Part shown: positions 8,178 through 15,637 of the stretch, piece by piece
Layout of the letters: each line of letters starts with the position of its first letter
Numbering within the stretch: position 1 is the stretch's first letter
Virus record (IMG/VR): IMGVR_UViG_3300030090_002235
Span: 1 to 21,111 of that record
Source of the DNA: a virus
Reading direction: 5' to 3' (one strand)
Length of the DNA: 21,111 nucleotides
Program-made: the position numbers and the translations under genes
Notes under the pieces: model-generated
Database searches by the model: none
Told to the model about the DNA's origin: nothing
Seen by the model: only the letters and a program-made list of their open reading frames with translations

Positions 8178-8489
8178 ATGGCAGTAACATGGACAATATC
8201 TAATATGGATAGAGCAATCAAACTTGATGGCAAAGATGATGTAGTAACAACTATACATTGGAGAGCAAGTGATACAGACAGTGATGGCAATACTGGTTCA
8301 TCATATGGTTCTGTAGGTGTAACACTAGGCAAAGACTTTATAGCATACAAAGACATTAAAGAAGCAAATGCCATACAATGGGCAAAGGATGCTTTGGGTG
8401 CAGATGAGGTCAAGAGCATAGAAGATAGTATTGCTAATCAGATAGCAGAACAGAAAACACCAACAACAGCAAGTGGAGTATCTTGGTAA
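8178..8489 (+). CDS. DUF7936-like small protein between fibre genes
   Basis: The protein has 103 residues: a strand pair MAVTWTISNMDRAI and DDVVTTIHWRASDTD, then SSYGSVGVTLGKDFIAYKDI, a helix with IQWAKDALGADEVKSIEDSI, and a C-terminal QKTPTTASGVSW. This order (W at residue 5, HWRA near residue 29, a 'WxxxxLG' helix, final 'GxxW') matches what I recall of the DUF7936 family, which lies next to tail-fibre genes in many marine phages. Function unknown. A fibre accessory, assembly or tail protein is plausible. The TAA at 8487-8489 overlaps the ATG of the next fibre gene, suggesting coupled, roughly equal expression. Confidence 0.75.
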   Translation: MAVTWTISNMDRAIKLDGKDDVVTTIHWRASDTDSDGNTGSSYGSVGVTLGKDFIAYKDIKEANAIQWAKDALGADEVKSIEDSIANQIAEQKTPTTASGVSW

Positions 8490-9760
8490 TGACAAGAGCA
8501 AGTGATTTAGCGAGACTAATAGGAGCAGGTGCTACCATAAATGATGGCACAACTATAACTACTGCTGATAATACTGCACAATTAGAACTTGTATCAACAG
8601 ATGCAGATTCAGGCATAGGTCCTCATCAAGTGTTTTACAGAAACTCAGCAAGTCCTGCTGATGCAGATTTATTATGTGAGTTAGACTTTAGAGGTCGTAA
8701 CGATAATAGCCAAGATGTGAATTATGCTACTGTAAATGTAAAAGCTAATGATGTTACTGATGGTGAAGAAGACGGAGAATACATTCTTCAAGTTATGACA
8801 GCAGGAAGTGTTGACACTACCATGCACATTAAACCTACTGAAATAGTTTTTAATGAAGACCAAATTGACAGAGACTTTCGTGTTGAATCTGATGGTAATG
8901 CAAATGCGTTTTTTCTTGAAGCCAGTACTGGTCGTATTGGTATGGGTACAAGTTCTATGGGTGATTATCATGCAAACAGAGATGACTTAGTTCTTGAAAC
9001 AAGTGGAAGCACTGGCATTACTATTGTAGCAGGTGGTTCTGGACATCAATCTGCAATCGCATTTGCAGATGGTACTGGTGATAGTGAGGAAGCTGCAGGA
9101 CTTCTCATGTATAATCATAATGGTAATACAATGCACTTTAATGTTGCTGATGGACAAGTGGCACAATTTAAAGATTCTAATGTAGGTATCTTTTCTACAG
9201 AAACGATTGCTAGATTATGTGTTGAATCAAATTTTTCTTCTTTAACAGGTATTAATGTAAAAAATAATAATAGTAGTGCTAGTGGTGCTTTTGTCAATTT
9301 TACTAATTCTTCTGGAACACAAGCAGGAAGCATAAGTCACAATGGCTCAACAACTGTAGCTTATAACACTTCTTCAGACCACAGACTAAAAGAAAATGTA
9401 TCTGATTTGACAGATGCAACAACAAGATTAAAAAAATTACAGCCAAAAAGATTTAACTTTATTGCAGATGAATCTAATACTTTAGTTGATGGATTTCTTG
9501 CACATGAAGTACAAGATATTATTCCTGAAGCAATAACTGGTGAAAAAGATGGTGTTCAAGATATTGGTACAATAAAAGATGAAGATGGAAATATTATAGA
9601 TACTGATGCACCTAAAGCTAGAGCAACGGATAAACAAACATGGACAAAAACTGGAACTGAAAATGTATATCAAGGCATAGACCAAAGCAAACTTGTGCCT
9701 TTACTTGTAAAAACTGTGCAAGAATTAGAAGCACGTATCGCAACACTAGAAAGCAAGTAA
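8489..9760 (+). CDS. Tail fibre with S74 chaperone domain (second S74 copy)
   Basis: The fibre has 423 residues from the ATG at 8489, chosen over an in-frame TTG two codons upstream because it makes the TAATG overlap used by neighbouring genes and gives MTRASDLARLIGAGATI, a common fibre N-terminus. GGAG at 8475-8478 is the likely ribosome site. The shaft includes GRIGMGTSSMG, DDLVLETSGSTGITIVAG and ETIARLCVESNFSSLTG beads. The chaperone begins SDHRLKEN: Ser296 and Lys301 are the predicted autocleavage dyad. KRFNFIADES, DGFLAHEVQDIIPEA, YQGIDQSKLVPLL and a coiled-coil end (ELEARIATLESK) follow. The part from GTQAGSISHNGSTTV onward closely parallels the 400-aa fibre, except for a longer insertion after GEKDG (TIKDEDGNIIDTDAP). 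A shaft block (DDLxxxxSGxTGITIxAG) is shared with the 650-aa fibre. Confidence 0.87.
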   Translation: MTRASDLARLIGAGATINDGTTITTADNTAQLELVSTDADSGIGPHQVFYRNSASPADADLLCELDFRGRNDNSQDVNYATVNVKANDVTDGEEDGEYILQVMTAGSVDTTMHIKPTEIVFNEDQIDRDFRVESDGNANAFFLEASTGRIGMGTSSMGDYHANRDDLVLETSGSTGITIVAGGSGHQSAIAFADGTGDSEEAAGLLMYNHNGNTMHFNVADGQVAQFKDSNVGIFSTETIARLCVESNFSSLTGINVKNNNSSASGAFVNFTNSSGTQAGSISHNGSTTVAYNTSSDHRLKENVSDLTDATTRLKKLQPKRFNFIADESNTLVDGFLAHEVQDIIPEAITGEKDGVQDIGTIKDEDGNIIDTDAPKARATDKQTWTKTGTENVYQGIDQSKLVPLLVKTVQELEARIATLESK

Positions 9761-9761
9761 C

Positions 9762-9998
9762 ATGGAAAGCATTGACCCAATGTTATTTTGGAACATAATA
9801 CTGACTATGGTCGTTGTACCATTTGGTTGGGCATTTAACAAGATGTTCCAAGAGGTAAAACGAATACAGATACTCTTGAACAAGACACGAGAAGAGTATG
9901 CACGTAAAGATGATGTAAAAGATGATGTGCATGAGTTGATGGATGCACTAAGAAGATTAGAAGATAAGTTAGATAAAGTACTGATGGGAAATAGATAA
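9762..9998 (+). CDS. Small membrane-anchored coiled-coil protein (holin candidate)
   Basis: The protein has 78 residues. Residues about 7-25 (MLFWNIILTMVVVPFGWAF) form one membrane segment. The rest is a charged coiled coil (KMFQEVKRIQILLNKTREEY, then VHELMDALRRLEDKLDKVL). The short N-terminal tail with acidic residues and the basic start of the cytoplasmic part suggest N-out, C-in. Small proteins of this layout occur in many marine phages close to tail genes and are candidates for a holin or another lysis or membrane factor. No lysozyme, endolysin or spanin lies beside it, so the lysis role is an inference. The gene begins 2 bases after the fibre stop, and its own TAA overlaps the next ATG at 9998. 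Confidence 0.65.
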   Translation: MESIDPMLFWNIILTMVVVPFGWAFNKMFQEVKRIQILLNKTREEYARKDDVKDDVHELMDALRRLEDKLDKVLMGNR

Positions 9999-11338
9999 TG
10001 GCAGATGACAAGTTAAAAGGTAAAACTGGAGAAAAACTTGAAAAAGCTATTCTGCAAAAGCAAGCAGGTAAAGCTGATCAGACTACGTTAAAACCAGAAG
10101 AAAAACTTAAATTAGATAAAAGACAAGTTAAAGACGATGAGCTTTTAAAAACTAAAGGCTACGACATAAAAGAAATAAAAATTGATGAACCTGAAGAAAT
10201 AGATCCTGACGATTATCAACAAGATTCTCCTGAAAAAACAAAAGCACCAAAATATGAAGCTACGCAAGTAGGTAAAATAGGTGAGATGAAAGCAGTAAAA
10301 GGAGAAGTATCTGATGACGCTGTAATGGAAGCAGCGCAAGGTACATTATCTGAAGGTGCTTTAGCCACTGCAGCTACAGAGGATTTAGATGTAAAAGCTA
10401 CTGTCAGATATCAAATGGCAGAACTATTTAAAGGTATAGAAGAAGGAACAGATCTACCACCGTGGGCATCTCCTGCTGTCCGTAAAGTATCAGCAATCAT
10501 GGCACAAAGGGGTTTGGGTTCTTCTAGCATGGCTGCATCAGCAATAACACAGGCTGTGTATGAAGCAGGTATACCAATAGCTGCACAAGATGCAAATAAA
10601 TACGCTGCTATACAATTACAAAATTTAAATAACAAACAACAAGCCGCTTTACAAAATGCAACAACCACTGCATCTATGGATATGGCTAATTTAAACAACA
10701 GACAAGCTGCAGCCGTTAGTAATGCAAAAACATTTCTTGCTATGGACATGCAAAATTTGACAAACTCACAACAAAAAGCTACAATAGATTTCCAAACAAC
10801 AACCAGTTCTTTGTTCACTGATGCAGCGTCAGATAATGCGGCCAAACAATTTAACGCAAAAACACAGACCGAGATTGATCAATTTTTTGCAGAGTTAGGA
10901 TCACAGGTTGAAACAACTGCACTCAACAGAAGTGTTGCTCTTGAACAATACAACATATCACAAGCTCAAGCTGTTGATCAATTCAATGCTCAAATGACTT
11001 CACAAAGAGAGACATTTAACTCGAACGCACGTAGACAGATTGACGCATCAAACGCAGTTTGGCGAAGAACAATAAATACGGCTAACACAGCTTTAAAAAA
11101 TGAAGAAAATAGAACAAATTTACAAACTTTGTTAAACATGTCGCAATTAGCACAAAATAATTTGTGGCAGTTGTACAGGGATCAAGCTGCATGGAATATG
11201 CAAACAAGTGAAAATAATTTAGATCGGGCCCACAATGCGGCCATGCAGGCTGCAGCCATTGCAGAAAGATCAGATATGTACGATGATAAGTTTGATGATT
11301 TCTTAATTATTAAGACAATAGAAAATATATTTACATAA
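9998..11338 (+). CDS. Helical virion structural protein, probable internal/ejection protein
   Basis: The protein has 446 residues. Residues 1 to about 130 are highly charged and likely disordered (KLKGKTGEKLEKAILQKQAG; EIDPDDYQQDSPEKTKAPKY). Then comes a conserved-looking segment PPWASPAVRKVSAIMAQRGL with GSSSMAASAITQAVYEAG (about 150-190). The rest is alanine/glutamine/asparagine-rich helix, including three 22-residue repeats at residues 208-273. I recall proteins with the 'RGLGSSSMA' segment as virion proteins in marine myoviruses and podoviruses. Long amphipathic helices and position at the start of the large internal-type proteins suggest a head-interior or ejected protein. No enzyme motif is visible. 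TAATG overlap with the previous gene. A scaffold or tail-fibre-associated protein is an alternative. Confidence 0.65.
   Translation: MADDKLKGKTGEKLEKAILQKQAGKADQTTLKPEEKLKLDKRQVKDDELLKTKGYDIKEIKIDEPEEIDPDDYQQDSPEKTKAPKYEATQVGKIGEMKAVKGEVSDDAVMEAAQGTLSEGALATAATEDLDVKATVRYQMAELFKGIEEGTDLPPWASPAVRKVSAIMAQRGLGSSSMAASAITQAVYEAGIPIAAQDANKYAAIQLQNLNNKQQAALQNATTTASMDMANLNNRQAAAVSNAKTFLAMDMQNLTNSQQKATIDFQTTTSSLFTDAASDNAAKQFNAKTQTEIDQFFAELGSQVETTALNRSVALEQYNISQAQAVDQFNAQMTSQRETFNSNARRQIDASNAVWRRTINTANTALKNEENRTNLQTLLNMSQLAQNNLWQLYRDQAAWNMQTSENNLDRAHNAAMQAAAIAERSDMYDDKFDDFLIIKTIENIFT
10619..10816 (+). repeat. Three 66-base (22-residue) coiled-coil repeats
   Basis: Units begin at 10619, 10685 and 10751: QNLNNKQQAALQNATTTASM, ANLNNRQAAAVSNAKTFLAM and QNLTNSQQKATIDFQTTTSS (each shown without its last two residues). 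The 22-residue period equals two 11-residue turns, as in right-handed or straight helical bundles. The DNA has diverged, so the repeat is old. Confidence 0.75.
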
Positions 11339-11341
11339 GGA
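11337..11341 (+). promoter_or_regulatory. Ribosome binding site for the 170-aa protein
   Basis: AAGGA starts inside the stop codon region of the upstream gene and lies 7 bases before the ATG at 11349. Confidence 0.6.
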
Positions 11342-11348
11342 TTTATAA

Positions 11349-11861
11349 ATGTTTGGATCAAGTTTAGGTAAACTACTTATTGGCGCTGCAGTTCAACAAG
11401 GAACGAAATATATAAAAGACGAATATTTTCAAGGTAGTTTTTTAGATACAGGTTTAAAAACAATAGGGTCAACTTTTGGTATTGATAAGTTTTTTGGGAG
11501 TGATCCTGTAAGTAAAGGTGCGTATGAAATTGCAAAGGGTGCAGGTGCGACAGTGGTTCAACAATTATTGAATCAAGGACTTGGCGTAGATCCTGCAACT
11601 GGTAAAAATATGCCATCAATTAATGTTCCTGAACAAGATGTATTTAGATCTAATGTGATACAAGGTGCTAAAAATTATGGTGGATTTCCACAAGGTTCGA
11701 GAAGAGTACTAGAAAATGCTTTTGATGATTCCGTGATACAAGACATAGCAATGAGATACACACAATCTAGAATGGCTAATATGAAAGTTGTAGACCCAAC
11801 TGTAAAATTATCTGGACTAGGTGCGTTAGGAAAAGGTCAAATTAAAAGCACAAAAATATAG
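11349..11861 (+). CDS. Small Gly/Leu-rich protein, possible internal virion protein
   Basis: The protein has 170 residues. The N-terminus is glycine-rich and amphipathic (MFGSSLGKLLIGAAVQQGTK). SFLDTGLKTIGSTFGIDKFF and GAYEIAKGAGATVVQQLLNQ follow, then a polar middle and a C-terminal VDPTVKLSGLGALGKGQIK. No family is recognised. The alternating glycine/hydrophobic helices could interact with membrane or with other internal proteins. Size and position (a small protein before two very large ones) recall T7 gp14, which builds the outer-membrane part of the ejection channel. That is an analogy, not homology. Alternatively it is a minor structural protein. Confidence 0.55.
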   Translation: MFGSSLGKLLIGAAVQQGTKYIKDEYFQGSFLDTGLKTIGSTFGIDKFFGSDPVSKGAYEIAKGAGATVVQQLLNQGLGVDPATGKNMPSINVPEQDVFRSNVIQGAKNYGGFPQGSRRVLENAFDDSVIQDIAMRYTQSRMANMKVVDPTVKLSGLGALGKGQIKSTKI

Positions 11862-11868
11862 GTAGAAT

Positions 11869-12423
11869 ATGTTTGATAAGATAAAAGCAATGTCTGCACC
11901 CCCCGGTCATTCCTTAACTGGAGAGCCGGGCAAGTGGGCGTGGGAGCAACCACCAAGATTTTCTGATCCTAATGATGCTATAGATTTTATAGTAGACAAA
12001 TTGGATGAAAGAATACCTCAAGAAGATATGTTAAAAATGATGACAGCAGGCATTACAATAGAAGAATTGGTTAATCAAATATCTTTTAAAGGCTTCATGC
12101 AAGGTCAATTCAACCCAGACGTTGCAGAACTTATAAAACCTGCGTTAGCTATGTTTCTTATGAAACTATCTATCGATAACGGATTTACTCCAAGATTATT
12201 TATAGATGAAGAACCACAGCCTGAAGTTTCTGACGAAAGATTTTTTTCAATAATGCAAGAGCGTAATCCAGAATTGTTCAACGCCATGAATGAAGCAATA
12301 AATAGAGGTGTAAGACTTGAAGAACAAGCTGCAGTAAACGAAGCTCGTATGATAGACGAGATGCCAGATGAAATTGATCAAGGGGGATTTTTAGCTCCCA
12401 TAGCAGAAGAGGAAACAGAATAA
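11869..12423 (+). CDS. Conserved marine-phage structural protein, function unknown
   Basis: The protein has 184 residues. The N-terminal motif PPGHSLTGEPGKWAWEQPP is followed by FSDPNDAIDFIVDKLDE, ITIEELVNQISFKGFMQGQ and FNPDVAELIKPALAMFLMKL (about residues 82-101), then RLFIDEEPQP and an acidic tail ending EEETE. I recall the same order (PGxSLT...PGxxPWExPP, DAVDFI, FxGFxxGxWNPDVAELLKPAIAMFL) in structural proteins of T4-like cyanophages, there of unknown role. The protein is mostly helical with no membrane segment or enzyme motif. The gene sits 7 bases after the previous stop, with a weak GGTAGA ribosome site, and 1 base before the next gene. A capsid-vertex or internal protein is possible. 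Confidence 0.65.
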   Translation: MFDKIKAMSAPPGHSLTGEPGKWAWEQPPRFSDPNDAIDFIVDKLDERIPQEDMLKMMTAGITIEELVNQISFKGFMQGQFNPDVAELIKPALAMFLMKLSIDNGFTPRLFIDEEPQPEVSDERFFSIMQERNPELFNAMNEAINRGVRLEEQAAVNEARMIDEMPDEIDQGGFLAPIAEEETE

Positions 12424-12424
12424 T

Positions 12425-15400
12425 ATGGCTAATCCTTTATTATTGATGGCGTACATCTATTCAAATAAAATAAAATCTGATAGACAAAAAGCACAAGCTG
12501 TTGCTACTGAAAAAGAAAAAACAAAAATTACCAACTATGTATTTGGTAAAGATGGAATACGAGCTATAGCACCAAATGAAAACGCAAGAAAAGGTGAAAA
12601 ACTTTACGGTTTTACTGTAGGTAAATCAGGAACAATAAACAAATTTCCTGAAACAGAATTACCTTTGATAGATTTGTACGAAAATCCATTAGATCCAAGT
12701 AAAAAGTTAATTACTCTAGGACAATACAATGCTTTAAATACAGGATATACAAGCATAGATCAGGCAGATAGCACTACAACTACAAAACCACCTTTGGGTA
12801 GAGTGGTTGCACAAAGATCTCCTGCAGATAATAAACTATTTTACATGGAGGGATACAAACCATTTGATTCATCGGAGGTTACAGAAACTGTTTTTGTAAA
12901 ACTGGTTAATAATCAACCTGTAAGAGTAACTGGGAATCAAAAAGCTACACATACTATTACTGTAAAAAAGAAAAATAACAGAGTAGTAAGCACATCAGCA
13001 CCTGAAACAATAAAAAAAGATAAGCAAACAATAAAAACAGTTGAAGAAGGCATCCGTGATCAGGGTGGTAGATTTACTACCGTCATACCTGAAGGTGGAA
13101 AAGCTACACATGAAAGAGTAATTGAAAAAGTAAATGGTAATGTAGTTTCTACAGGCACGCCAACTCTAATAAAAGAAAAAGAAAAACAAGAGATTTTAAC
13201 AGAATACGAATATTATGATGACAAGGGTGATCCAACCACAGATGTATCAAAGATAGTAAGTCAAAGACCATTTAAAGAAATTGATGGCGTAAAAAAATTT
13301 GTAGGTAAAATAGAAAAATACGAACCAAAAGAAGGTGAAAAGACTAAATTAAAAATTTTATACGATAAAGATGGAAAAGAAACAAAAGATCTAACTCAAG
13401 CTGTTCAACAACAAACTAAAGTTTTTGATTATCAAAATAATTTAATAGAAGAGGGTGATTTTAAAAAAGTTGAAAGATTTGAGCCAAAAGAAAAAGATGT
13501 TAATTTATCTAAAACAGAATATTTAGTTAAAGAGATTAACAATCCTAGAAACGAAAAATATGTTGCACGAGATGAAGCACTTAAATTACAGTTTGATGGA
13601 ACTCATAATATAGCTGGGTATATAAACTACAATGAAAAAGGAGTAGCAGGAAAACTTGAACCGTATAATTTAAAGGAAAAAAAAGACGCTGTTGACAAAG
13701 TAAAACGAAATAAGGATATAGTTTTATCAATACCGTTTCCCACAGAAGAAAAAGACAACAATTTTAAAACAATCTATCAATCCTTCCCTTTTTACAGAAA
13801 TCAAGCAGGTAAGAATAACTTAACAGCTTTTAATGACTTTTTAGTAACTAATCCACAATATGTGGAATTGATAAACAAAGACGCTATGTTAAATAATCGT
13901 GTTATGAGTGCTTTACAATCGAACGTGAATACATTTTTTTTACGCCCTCTTGCAGACAGCAAAGGAGATGTTGTTTTTACGGATACTTTACCAAAAACTC
14001 CGTCTAGAGCTAGAACTTTAATTGCAGGTAATTTTAAAGAGTTGGTAAAGTTAAATGGATTTAAGGACATGGTGTTGATAGCTGCTGATTTAGCAGATGA
14101 AAAATACATACAAAGTTTAACCGAAAATAAAACTGAAGGTAATACAAATTTACCAGTTAAGTATAGTGTTAACGATAATGAAGGTAATTCTCTTGGAACA
14201 GCATACGCTAAAGTTGAATTACCTGATGTATATGATGACACTCTAAAAGAATTATCAAGAGTCATATCTAGTGCAAAATTAAATAAAAATGATGTTGGAT
14301 CTTTTATTGAAAGATTATTAGTATATGAAACAGATGAGTTTGGCAAAATAGTAAAGAAACCATCCCCTGCAGGAGATAGATCTATAAATGTTGTGGCTAA
14401 ATCACAACCTATTTTAGATTTTGTTGAACAGTTAAGAAAAACTAATTATGGTAATTTAAAAATTAAAGGTAGACAAGCCACTGAATTAGATGCATTTTTG
14501 TCTATGATTCATCCTCATCCTAGTGAGCATCCAATCGGAGAAGTCAATCCTCAAATTCAAAAAAACATAGAAAAAAGATTTGCTAGTTTAATGAATAATA
14601 ATTTTGAAAAAAGCATGAATCTTATAAGTGCTTTTACTTCAAGGAATGGCTCTGCTACAAATAGTTTACTACAAACTTTTTACGGAGATGATTACAGTGA
14701 GAGGAAAGTAAGAGAAGAAATAAGAGGTAAAGTAACATCTGCTTACAATGGTATGACAACGGTAGATGCCATGATAGATACTTATTTTATGGAAGATGGT
14801 GAATTTATAGATGTTAACACTAGACAAGCTGAATTAGGTTTGAAAGGTATAGGATTTCTAAAAACTGGAGAAAAAATAATAAGAGCTATAGGTGGGGGAA
14901 AAATTATAGATCTTATAACTACAGAACCTGACGAAGTAGCTGACACTCTTTACGATCAATCTTTATCGTATGATATTACTGGTGGGGGTGAAGGTTCTCG
15001 TGCTAGTTTCAATGGTAAAATATTAGAAGATGATGATCCGAAAGAAGCTGCTGCTAGAGAGAGAAATAGACAGAGACTTGCAGATATAAAAAGAGCGATT
15101 AAAACTGGAAACATAAATACTCTTGTCGATAAATTACCTAGAAAATTACAAGTAAAATTAAAAGGAAGTAAAGGAACAGAGATAGTCCGTAAGCTTGCAG
15201 TAAGACAGTATCACAAATATATGCTCGCCTATCAACTTGCTGCAGCCATACAGGGTGGAACAGGTGGAAGAACCATATCTGACCAAGACGTGGAAAATAT
15301 AATGAGATCTCTTAACTTTGGATTGTTTACACCTGCTGCTACAGAAGTTGTTACTTTAAGCGCTGCACGAAAAATGTTGAAAGATATACATGATTATAAT

Positions 15401-15628
15401 AATGCGTTACTTGATCCAAATCCTTCAAAACAATTTGCAGCATTAAAAGCAAGACAATTTTTAGGGGGTCAAGAAAGAATTGCTCTTTTAGACACAGTTC
15501 AATCTAGAAGAGACTATATAACTAAAAAATTAACATCCATAGATCCACGAATTAAAGGAGTGACAGGTGGAGGTTCTATAAATGTTAATACAGAAAAACA
15601 ACAAATGTTAGAAAGATTTGTAAAGTAA
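12425..15628 (+). CDS. Large putative internal virion (DNA-ejection) protein
   Basis: The protein has 1067 residues. The N-terminus is a short helix (LLLMAYIYSNKIKSDRQKAQ), followed by a lysine/glutamate-rich region to about residue 430 with loosely repeated modules (ATHTITVKKKNNRVVSTSAP at 174 and ATHERVIEKVNGNVVSTGTP at 227). The middle and C-terminal parts are mostly helical. Near residues 939-957 lies the striking motif AAAIQGGTGGRTISDQDVE, followed by LNFGLFTPAATEV. I recall this motif as conserved in hypothetical virion proteins of marine phages. No lysozyme, protease or nuclease motif is visible. The gene precedes an even larger protein, the same size order as T7 gp15 and gp16, so a role in the ejected channel is the best guess. 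Starts 1 base after the previous stop. Confidence 0.6.
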   Translation: MANPLLLMAYIYSNKIKSDRQKAQAVATEKEKTKITNYVFGKDGIRAIAPNENARKGEKLYGFTVGKSGTINKFPETELPLIDLYENPLDPSKKLITLGQYNALNTGYTSIDQADSTTTTKPPLGRVVAQRSPADNKLFYMEGYKPFDSSEVTETVFVKLVNNQPVRVTGNQKATHTITVKKKNNRVVSTSAPETIKKDKQTIKTVEEGIRDQGGRFTTVIPEGGKATHERVIEKVNGNVVSTGTPTLIKEKEKQEILTEYEYYDDKGDPTTDVSKIVSQRPFKEIDGVKKFVGKIEKYEPKEGEKTKLKILYDKDGKETKDLTQAVQQQTKVFDYQNNLIEEGDFKKVERFEPKEKDVNLSKTEYLVKEINNPRNEKYVARDEALKLQFDGTHNIAGYINYNEKGVAGKLEPYNLKEKKDAVDKVKRNKDIVLSIPFPTEEKDNNFKTIYQSFPFYRNQAGKNNLTAFNDFLVTNPQYVELINKDAMLNNRVMSALQSNVNTFFLRPLADSKGDVVFTDTLPKTPSRARTLIAGNFKELVKLNGFKDMVLIAADLADEKYIQSLTENKTEGNTNLPVKYSVNDNEGNSLGTAYAKVELPDVYDDTLKELSRVISSAKLNKNDVGSFIERLLVYETDEFGKIVKKPSPAGDRSINVVAKSQPILDFVEQLRKTNYGNLKIKGRQATELDAFLSMIHPHPSEHPIGEVNPQIQKNIEKRFASLMNNNFEKSMNLISAFTSRNGSATNSLLQTFYGDDYSERKVREEIRGKVTSAYNGMTTVDAMIDTYFMEDGEFIDVNTRQAELGLKGIGFLKTGEKIIRAIGGGKIIDLITTEPDEVADTLYDQSLSYDITGGGEGSRASFNGKILEDDDPKEAAARERNRQRLADIKRAIKTGNINTLVDKLPRKLQVKLKGSKGTEIVRKLAVRQYHKYMLAYQLAAAIQGGTGGRTISDQDVENIMRSLNFGLFTPAATEVVTLSAARKMLKDIHDYNNALLDPNPSKQFAALKARQFLGGQERIALLDTVQSRRDYITKKLTSIDPRIKGVTGGGSINVNTEKQQMLERFVK
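12944..13220 (+). repeat. Two diverged repeats in the N-terminal region of the 1067-aa protein
   Basis: Residues 174 onward (ATHTITVKKKNNRVVSTSAP, then ETIKKDKQTIKT) and 227 onward (ATHERVIEKVNGNVVSTGTP, then TLIKEKEKQEIL) align over about 35 residues with a 53-residue offset. The pattern 'ATHxxxxxKxNxxVVSTxxPxxIKxxKQxI' is kept. Further, weaker copies may follow (KYEPKEGEKTKLKILYDKDG and RFEPKEKDVNLSKTEYLVKE). Confidence 0.7.
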
Positions 15629-15637
15629 AGGTGTTTT

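Noticed and set aside
8483-8488. TTG start two codons before the ATG of the 423-aa fibre
   Set aside because: ATG at 8489 forms the TAATG junction used repeatedly here and gives the usual fibre N-terminus.
10411-10845. Minus-strand open frame of 144 codons rich in Ala/Cys
   Set aside because: Reverse reading of the alanine-rich repeats in the 446-aa protein. The cysteine and alanine richness is a by-product of GCA/GCT/TGC codons.
13801-14346. Minus-strand open frame of 181 codons
   Set aside because: Fully antisense to the 1067-aa gene and low in charged residues as expected for a mirror frame. No ribosome site or family pattern seen.
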